Below, piece by piece: positions 57,786 to 64,000 of a DNA stretch of 64,000 nt. The translations under genes and the position numbers were made by a program. Source of the DNA: Rhynchopus euleeides. Its lineage: Eukaryota > Euglenozoa > Diplonemea > Diplonemida > Diplonemidae. Below the pieces are notes generated by a model that worked only from the letters and a program-made list of their open reading frames with translations, was not told the origin of the DNA and made no database searches. The stretch spans positions 1,054,001-1,118,000 of the forward strand of contig OY723314.1 of NCBI GenBank assembly GCA_963210315.1. Reading direction: 5' to 3'. Each line of letters begins with the position of its first letter. The stretch's first letter is position 1.

Positions 57786-59099
57786 ACAGACACGCAGCAA
57801 AGCCTTTTGGGGTCTTTTTCTCTTTTTGTGCGTCGCTTCCCCCCCCCCCCCCCCCCTAGAGTTCGGACGCAACCTGCATATCGAGTGAGGGGAGGGGATG
57901 GCCATCTCTGGTTATCCTGCTCTTCTATTTCACCTTCCCCTCCCCCCACACCCCTCCGAGCGACATACTTTACCACTTTCCACAGTGTGCGTGCAGCGGA
58001 CGTATGGGCTTGTTGCATCTGGAATACCTCAGCCTGCAAGCACGCCTCCTCGTCAATGGGACAGATCAAAGCTTGCTTGCGATTGATTGTCGACACCAAG
58101 AAAAAAAACCACAAAACAAACAACTTGCTGATTGTCCAGCTTCGCCTGGGAGGGGGCCACTGCCTGGATCTCGGACACTGCCACCCGCATCGCGAGGGAC
58201 GGGGAGGGAGGGAAGGGTGTGTGACTCTCCGTGCCTTAGTTTTCTCGGCTTTCACGACCCGCCCACCCCGTCGCCCACCCCACCGCGGGGCTTGCCTCTG
58301 TGCATAAAGCTGGTGCCAAACAACAAGAATGCGAAACGGGGAGTAGGGTGACACCCCTCATCTCGCCCCCCCTTTCTTATTTGATTCGCCCCCCTTTGTG
58401 CCACCCCAGGTTTCCAGTGTGTGGTGAAGGGGGGGGGGGGGTAGGCCCCTGCATAGCCCCTGATTTTCTGTCACAAAACCAAATTTCGGCCATTTTTTCA
58501 ATTTTTGGGCCCAAAATACCCCCCAAAACACCACCAAATGACTTTTTTGGGTCTCTCCCACCTGTTTCCCACCTATCCCCCCCATTTTTTCAGTTTTTTG
58601 GGGGGTTTTTCGGGTATTTTTGTCGGAAAAAGCCCCTCCGTTAGGTCGCTTTTCTCCTGTATATCACCCAGGAAATTCACAAACCCACGTTTGAGTACGG
58701 TTGGTACCTCAGCACCTAGTTCTGCTGCAAATTCCTGGAGTTCATTCCTCGTGAAGAGATTCAGAACCCTTCTTGGTGATTCTTGAGTCTGGCAACATTG
58801 AATTCTGCCAGACTGTCTGCCCGGCTGTCGGATCTCGGCTGCAGCTGAAAGTGCTTGTGCGAGCCCGTTTTCTCGTTCCAGAGTTTTGCCCTGCCATCGT
58901 CACCCTGCTGTTTGCCGCTGTCTCCCAGCCCCTCTTCGTCCTACAGACACACCGGTGTCACACGTGGGTCTCTTTTGCGGGCACTGCACCTGATGCCAGG
59001 TTCATTTCATAGTGTGTACCCACTTTGCCTGTATATGCTAGGGGGGCTACTGTTAGGCGACTTCTACTGACCGTTTACACACATGGATATCACTGAAAT
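57786..59099. other. Intergenic
   Basis: C tract near 57840-57856, G tract near 58428-58442. A small palindrome AGTCTGGCA ... TGCCAGACT at 58787-58813 matches the terminal motif of the foldback element at 15.9 kb. No gene. Confidence 0.45.
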
Positions 59100-59850
59100 A
59101 ATCCATAGTTTTGACCCGAACACAGGGTACTCCGCCCAATTTGGGCTCCCGGAATCAATTGCGACCAGAATTTTTCACTTTGGTGACGATTTTGGCTGAT
59201 ATTTTGGGTGACTCATGCCCACCCTGGTCACACCCCCTAAAAACAAGGGATTGGTGGGGTTATGGGGGGTCTCCCACCAGAAACCTCTTTCAGACCGCCT
59301 CTGGGCGTCACAAGGCCACCAAAACCACTGAAAACCACCCAGGAACCTACCTCAGGGGGTAGCTGTGTGTTTGTGGGGTGTTTAGAGCCCTTCTCCGCCT
59401 TTGAAAGTGGTTGCTCAGAACTGGTCCAAAACGGCCCAAATTGGGGGGTCTACTGTTACACTACTGTTACAGACCATGACATGGGCGGATATCATTGAAA
59501 AAAACAGCATTTTTGACCCAAAAACAGGGTGTTCCACCCATTTTGGTCTGCCGGAATCACTTCCGGGCGGAATTCTTCACTTTGGTGACGCTTTTGGGTG
59601 ATATTTTGGGGATTTCGTGCAGATTTCAGCTCCCAAAAACAAGGCGTTTTCAGGGAAATTATCAATTTTTTCCACGAGAAATCTCTTTCAGACCGCCTCT
59701 GGGTACCATAAGGCCCCCAAAACCACTAAAAACCACCCAGGAACCTACCCCGAGGGGTATCTACGTGGTTTTGGGGTGTTTAGAGGCCTTCTCTGCCTTT
59801 TGGACGTGACATTCTTGGACTGTTACAAATCGGCCCAAGAGCGTTACACG
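59100..59850. repeat. Diverged tandem duplication, about 395-bp units
   Basis: 59110-59470 and 59505-59850 align through blocks such as 'TTTCACTTTGGTGACG', 'TCTTTCAGACCGCCTCTGGG' and 'AACCACCCAGGAACCTACC'. Indels break any common frame. Confidence 0.8.
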
Positions 59851-60494
59851 AGCGTTACACTTTTTCGGGGTTTTTTCAGGAAAAAATGCCAAGTAATTCG
59901 AATGGATCGACTTTCCCGAGGGTGTCCGCTATTTTCTCGGATTTTTTCAGTGATCCCCCACTCGATTTTTGGCCAGGTACGTCCATTTTGGTGGAGTTTT
60001 TGGCCCAAAATCCAAAAAATCGTGTTTGTGACAGCCCTAAACAGTGATTTAAAGGACCGTGCAGGGGCCTAGGGGGGGGGGGGGATAACCTCGAGACGGG
60101 GCAAAAAAAGGACAGGTTGTAAGAGGACAAAACATGCATCACACAGACACAATGCCCCTCCCCGTGTCTTGCTGATGTCATCTTCGGCGAGGCTCCGTGC
60201 CTACATCCGAAGAAGAAACCCCCTGACACCCCCCGGGTGAATCTCAGAAGTTTGGTGAAGGGGGGAGGGGGGGGCGACACCAGCAAAGGACGGTGTCCCC
60301 TTCGGAACAAGCAATCAGAAAATTCTGAAAGGCGTGCAGTCCGTGCGTGTGGGAGACAACTTCCTTCGCTGTCAAGACCCCCCCCCCCCCCCACCCCCTC
60401 CCCCTCCCCCCTCACCCAGCTTGGCTTTTGGGCTTGGTTTCACATGGCTTCTACACCAACACACCCTCCACCCCCCGCCCTGTGTGGAACACGG
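59851..60494. other. Intergenic
   Basis: G tracts near 60073 and 60260, C tract near 60378-60392. No gene. Confidence 0.45.
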
Positions 60495-60538
60495 CGCGGT
60501 CTTCACCTCCCCGGGCACCCGGGGAGGTGAAGACCGCG
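60495..60538. repeat. Perfect 18-bp-stem hairpin
   Basis: CGCGGTCTTCACCTCCCC and its exact complement surround GGGCACCC, whose GGG/CCC can also pair. Very stable if transcribed, about 650 bases upstream of the second NLR start. It could be a terminator-like or cruciform structure. Confidence 0.9.
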
Positions 60539-61187
60539 TCGTGAAGGTGGAGGAGGGGGTATGGGGAGCCCGGGGAGGGGGGGGGGGGTGTGTGGGGGTG
60601 CCGAGCACATGTGGGCTGCAGGCCTTGCGCGAGCCCCACGCAACCACCCCCTCAACCCTGCGGGGGTATGTGGAGGCGATCAGTGGGGGGGGGGGGGGCG
60701 GGCGGTAGAAGCGCCCCGCGTGGTGGAAGGTGTGCACGCATGCAGGAGGTGGCCCCGTCCTCCAAGACCAAACCGCCCACCGCAGTGGAAGGTACGCAGC
60801 AGCTCCGCCTGCTCTTTTTCATAGGATGTGCCGGCCAGCCCGTGAAAACCGGGTGGGTCGGGGCGTGACTGCCACGCAGAAAACCGGGTGGCGTCATGCC
60901 CATGAAGCACGGATGGAATATGTGTGGCAGATGCAGTGCCCGAGAATTGGTCGGGGCGTGACTGCCACGCCATGTTCAGGCAGCACGGATGGAAGATGCA
61001 GATGCAGTACGACAGATCTTCCGAGTCTGGTGTTGGCATTGAGATCCACACACCCACACATACACACGTCGTGCAGGAAAGGCAGTGGACATTACACATT
61101 ACACTTTGAACTTTACACTTTACACACTACATACAATCGGTAACAACGGGGTGTGTGTGCTGAGCACATCACAAGGCGGTAGGCGGG
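60539..61187. promoter_or_regulatory. Upstream region of the second NLR copy
   Basis: Contains two copies of 'TCGGGGCGTGACTGCCACGC' (about 60858 and 60951) in roughly 93-bp units. A run of TTACACTTT-type words lies at 61090-61130. The 22 bases before the ATG are identical to those before the first NLR. No TATA box or splice acceptor identified. If the first copy shares this upstream DNA, it lies outside the window. Confidence 0.4.
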
Positions 61188-64000
61188 ATGGGGGCGAGTG
61201 CGAGTGTGCAGGGGCACGGGCGGCCGTGGTGGGGCGGTGCACGCGAAGTGAAGGAGGCACTGGAGGGTGGCAAGTGGCAGCAGCTGGTGCATCACCACGT
61301 CAACACGACGGACCCACGCACCGGGCGGATGCTGCTGCACGAGGTATTGCAGCCCGGGTGCAGGGGGGTTGCCGATGCGGCCTCATCAGTAAAGATGCTG
61401 GTGGGGTGCGGGGCAGCCAGCGTTGCAGACGGGGAGGGGCGCACACCGGTGTGGTACGCGCTGCAGCACCGTGATGAAGGCACACGCAGCGTGCTGCTGG
61501 CGGCCCTCGGCGATCAAGTCAAGGAGATACAGACAGAGGTGGCCAGCAGGCTCCGGAACTTCCTCACAGACGAGTGGCCGTACTTGAGGACACGTGTTGC
61601 CGCAGCTGCTGATGCAGCCCGCACTGCATCCAAGGCACTGGATCAACAGCCGCAGTCTCTTCAGGAATTCCTCACGGACGAGTTGCCGGCCTTGAGGGCA
61701 CGTGTTGCTGCTGCTGCAGTCCGTACCACATCGAATGCACTGGGGCAGTCGCAGTCGCAGTCGCTTCGAAACTTCCTCACGGGCGAGTGGCCGGCTCTGA
61801 GGGTACGTGTTGCCGCTGTTGCTGCTGCTGATGCAGCCCGCACTGCATCGCAGTCACCTCAGCAGCGACAGACGCAGGAGAACCGCACACACAACCCCGG
61901 CGACAAGGACAAGACGAGCGAGCGGCTGCAGAACCACGTGGACGGGCGGAAGATCTGCTTCACGCGCAACGACAAGGCGTGCGAGGCACCGCTGCTGGAG
62001 TGGCTGGAGGAGCTGCTGACGGTGCACCCGGATCTCGGGTACCGGGCAGAGCACGTCAACAGCATGCTGCTGGGGCTGCGGTTTGTTGTGCAGCGGGTGC
62101 TGCGGCGTGTGGAGGCGACGCCACACGCGATCGAGGACTGGATGGCGGTGGACGACTGGTTCGAGCATCTGTGTGCAGGCTACCTCTTCACCTGCGACTG
62201 CGTGGAGTATCAGATCGACACTGCGACGGGCGACCTTGTGTGCAAAGCAGATGGTGTGCCCATCGTTGAGAAGTACCACGAAGACATCACCGACGAGGAT
62301 GTGCTGAGGAACCACGGGGCGAAGTACATGAGGCCGGCACTGTACTTCGGGATGAACCACGCGATGCGGACGATCGGGCTGTCGAAGGAAGCGCGGGAGT
62401 CGGCGGCAGGCAGCGTGTTCGAGCTTGAGCCTGCACCGGCACAGCTGCACGTGGTCGAGACGTTCCAGCCGCTGATGACGAAGCTGACGCGGCTCATCCG
62501 GAGCCGGCGTCCGAGCCTGACGACGGTGTTCCGCGGGATCAACGTGAATGTGTCGGCGCAGTACAAGGTGGGGACGTCGGTGGTGTGGAACGCCTTCACG
62601 TCGACGACGCGGGAGCAGGATGTGGCGAAGACCTTCATGTACGGGAAGGCGGGTACGTTCTTTGTGATTGTGGCGAAGCAAGGTGCGGCGGAGGTGGGGT
62701 TCGCAAGCGTGTTCCCGCAGGAGGCGGAGCTGCTGTACGACAGCAACATCGAGTTCCGGGTGCAGTGGAAGCTGTCCCCGACGCTGCTGCGCATGGTGGG
62801 GCAGCCCTTCGATGTGATTGTGATGCAGGAGGTGGCTGGCCACAACAACAACAACAATGGCAACAGCGATGCCAGCACCGCTGTGCCGACACAGGGGCAT
62901 ACACATCCGGATGATGTGGCAGACCAGGTTGAGGCGGTGCGGCAGGTGCTGCAGCACACGGCATCGCTCTTCGCGGAGTTCCTGGACGGCTACGTGGAGG
63001 GGAGGGTCGGTGACGACACACATGTGGCGGAGTTGGAGACGAGGATGCTGCTGCACGAGGTGGACAAGTGGCTGGCGGCAGACGGGGATGCGGAGGAGGG
63101 GGCGGGGGCGGGGACGAGGGAGACGCCGCGGGACCCGCTGTGCCTGGTCGGGGACGGAGGCACCGGGAAGACATCTGCGGCGGTTGCGGTTCTGTGCCAC
63201 CTGCTGCAGGAGAAGAAGGCAGGCGGGGTGGTGCCACAGAGGAAGAAGCCCGTGTTCCCTGTCTTTGTGGCGCTCCCGGCGATTGGCGTGGGCGCTGTTA
63301 CAACACGCGGCGGGATCGACGACTTCATCCGGAACTCCTTCGGGTTGGAGGAGGCTGCGTTGGAGCACCTGAGCAGTGTGTACGACGTTGTGGTGGTCCT
63401 GGACTCGCTGGACGAGGTGGGGCTGACGCAGGAGCATTTGAGCGGGGCGTACAAAGAGAGTGGCGGGCAAGGGATGCTGCGGCTGCACCCGTGGTGTGCG
63501 AAGCAGTGCAGCGTGATTGTGACGACGCGTGGTGAATACCTGAAAAGCGTGGGGCACACGGCATCGCAGGTGTGTGGTGAAAAGACGAGGGCGCTCTACA
63601 TGCAACCGTTCACGCAGGCAGACGCAGTGACGTACATCAGCAAGGTGCGTGCGGCACAGGTGGCGAAGGCGGAGCAACAGCGGGTGGATGCGTGCTTCAA
63701 TGCGAACCATCAGCGACAGCTGGCTGCCATAGTGTGCGACACATGCGGTGCAGCTGATGCAACGGTGCCGCTCAGCCACCGAGCCCTGGTGGTGTCGATT
63801 GTGGAGAGGGCGTGGGTGCTGGCGGGTGGTGACGACGACAGCACTGGAGGAACCGCCAGCACCGCCGCACCGACACACACAACAACGGCAGCGGGCCAAC
63901 AGGCAGAGAATAATCACTCGGCTGCTGTCGAGGGTGCTTCTGCAGGCAACTTGCAAGAAAGGGTGCCGGGAACCGGACAGTGGTGTGTGCAGGCTGCAGC
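61188..64000 (+). CDS. Second NLR-like gene, 3' part beyond the window
   Basis: Open from the ATG at 61188 to the window end, 937 codons, and colinear with the gene at 23-5653 (about 98% identical by eye). The only length change is loss of one codon near 61645. The R-S-E triad (VFRGI, FTST, QEAE), Walker A GDGGTGKT and the SLDE Walker B are intact. Changes include His-to-Gln in 'GDQVKE', Lys-Lys to Arg-Glu after FTSTT, Lys to Glu in 'GSVFELEP', Val to Lys in 'VDKWLAAD', and 'VVVVLDSLDE'. Silent changes are also common, so it is a functional-looking paralogue, not a sequencing duplicate. The WD40 array, if present, is not visible. Confidence 0.92.
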   Translation, partial: MGASASVQGHGRPWWGGAREVKEALEGGKWQQLVHHHVNTTDPRTGRMLLHEVLQPGCRGVADAASSVKMLVGCGAASVADGEGRTPVWYALQHRDEGTRSVLLAALGDQVKEIQTEVASRLRNFLTDEWPYLRTRVAAAADAARTASKALDQQPQSLQEFLTDELPALRARVAAAAVRTTSNALGQSQSQSLRNFLTGEWPALRVRVAAVAAADAARTASQSPQQRQTQENRTHNPGDKDKTSERLQNHVDGRKICFTRNDKACEAPLLEWLEELLTVHPDLGYRAEHVNSMLLGLRFVVQRVLRRVEATPHAIEDWMAVDDWFEHLCAGYLFTCDCVEYQIDTATGDLVCKADGVPIVEKYHEDITDEDVLRNHGAKYMRPALYFGMNHAMRTIGLSKEARESAAGSVFELEPAPAQLHVVETFQPLMTKLTRLIRSRRPSLTTVFRGINVNVSAQYKVGTSVVWNAFTSTTREQDVAKTFMYGKAGTFFVIVAKQGAAEVGFASVFPQEAELLYDSNIEFRVQWKLSPTLLRMVGQPFDVIVMQEVAGHNNNNNGNSDASTAVPTQGHTHPDDVADQVEAVRQVLQHTASLFAEFLDGYVEGRVGDDTHVAELETRMLLHEVDKWLAADGDAEEGAGAGTRETPRDPLCLVGDGGTGKTSAAVAVLCHLLQEKKAGGVVPQRKKPVFPVFVALPAIGVGAVTTRGGIDDFIRNSFGLEEAALEHLSSVYDVVVVLDSLDEVGLTQEHLSGAYKESGGQGMLRLHPWCAKQCSVIVTTRGEYLKSVGHTASQVCGEKTRALYMQPFTQADAVTYISKVRAAQVAKAEQQRVDACFNANHQRQLAAIVCDTCGAADATVPLSHRALVVSIVERAWVLAGGDDDSTGGTASTAAPTHTTTAAGQQAENNHSAAVEGASAGNLQERVPGTGQWCVQAA

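Overview
The window reads as nuclear DNA of a free-living, repeat-rich unicellular eukaryote. The protein genes are GC-rich, one carries a clean GT-AG spliceosomal intron, and the gaps are long and full of C/G homopolymers, microsatellites and small inverted-repeat transposons. No rRNA, tRNA or organellar gene was found. I cannot name the organism. A large NACHT-WD40 gene family, a kinetoplastid/fungal-like class III cyclase relic and the repeat load fit several protist groups.

Genes. Five regions are convincingly coding, all on the plus strand. (1) 23-5653 encodes a 1876-residue NLR-like protein: ankyrin-like N-terminus, R-S-E ADP-ribosyltransferase, NACHT NTPase, pentapeptide-like stretch, and 12 nearly identical WD40 repeats plus one degenerate repeat. 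(2) 6404-7219 encodes a 271-residue protein with an acylation-type N-terminus and a possible tubby/LURP-one fold. (3) 30790-31917 encodes a ubiquitin-like/WD40 protein. (4) 33594-35781 is a two-exon SPRY-type gene. (5) 61188 to the window end is the first half of a second NLR copy, about 98% identical to the first. Two further ORFs (12434-13018 and 38733-39542) are tentative. A decayed class III nucleotide cyclase lies at about 47590-47935.

Layout. 1-7.2 kb: NLR and lipid-anchor gene. 7.2-30.8 kb: transposon graveyard, with a hAT-type MITE nested at the edge of a TA-flanked element, an inverted duplication (10.2-12.1 and 17.9-20.3 kb) whose two copies carry different insertions, a GACTTTTT foldback element, and a 3.1 kb TA-flanked composite built from palindromic arrays. 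30.8-36 kb: two genes. 36-42.5 kb: repeats. 42.5-43.6 kb: a 50-bp satellite. 43.6-50 kb: a block of balanced composition unlike its surroundings, holding the cyclase relic and a duplicated segment that gives both the empty and the filled site of a MITE. 50-61 kb: repeats and low-complexity DNA. 61.2-64 kb: second NLR.

How it may work together (inference). Two NLR copies bracket about 55 kb of mobile DNA. Their WD40 arrays resemble the highly conserved, fast-diversifying repeat arrays of fungal HET/NWD incompatibility proteins, and an ART effector sits next to the NACHT switch. Together with the SPRY, Ubl-WD40 and lipid-anchored neighbours, this could be an innate-immunity or allorecognition locus. 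That reading rests on domain content alone.
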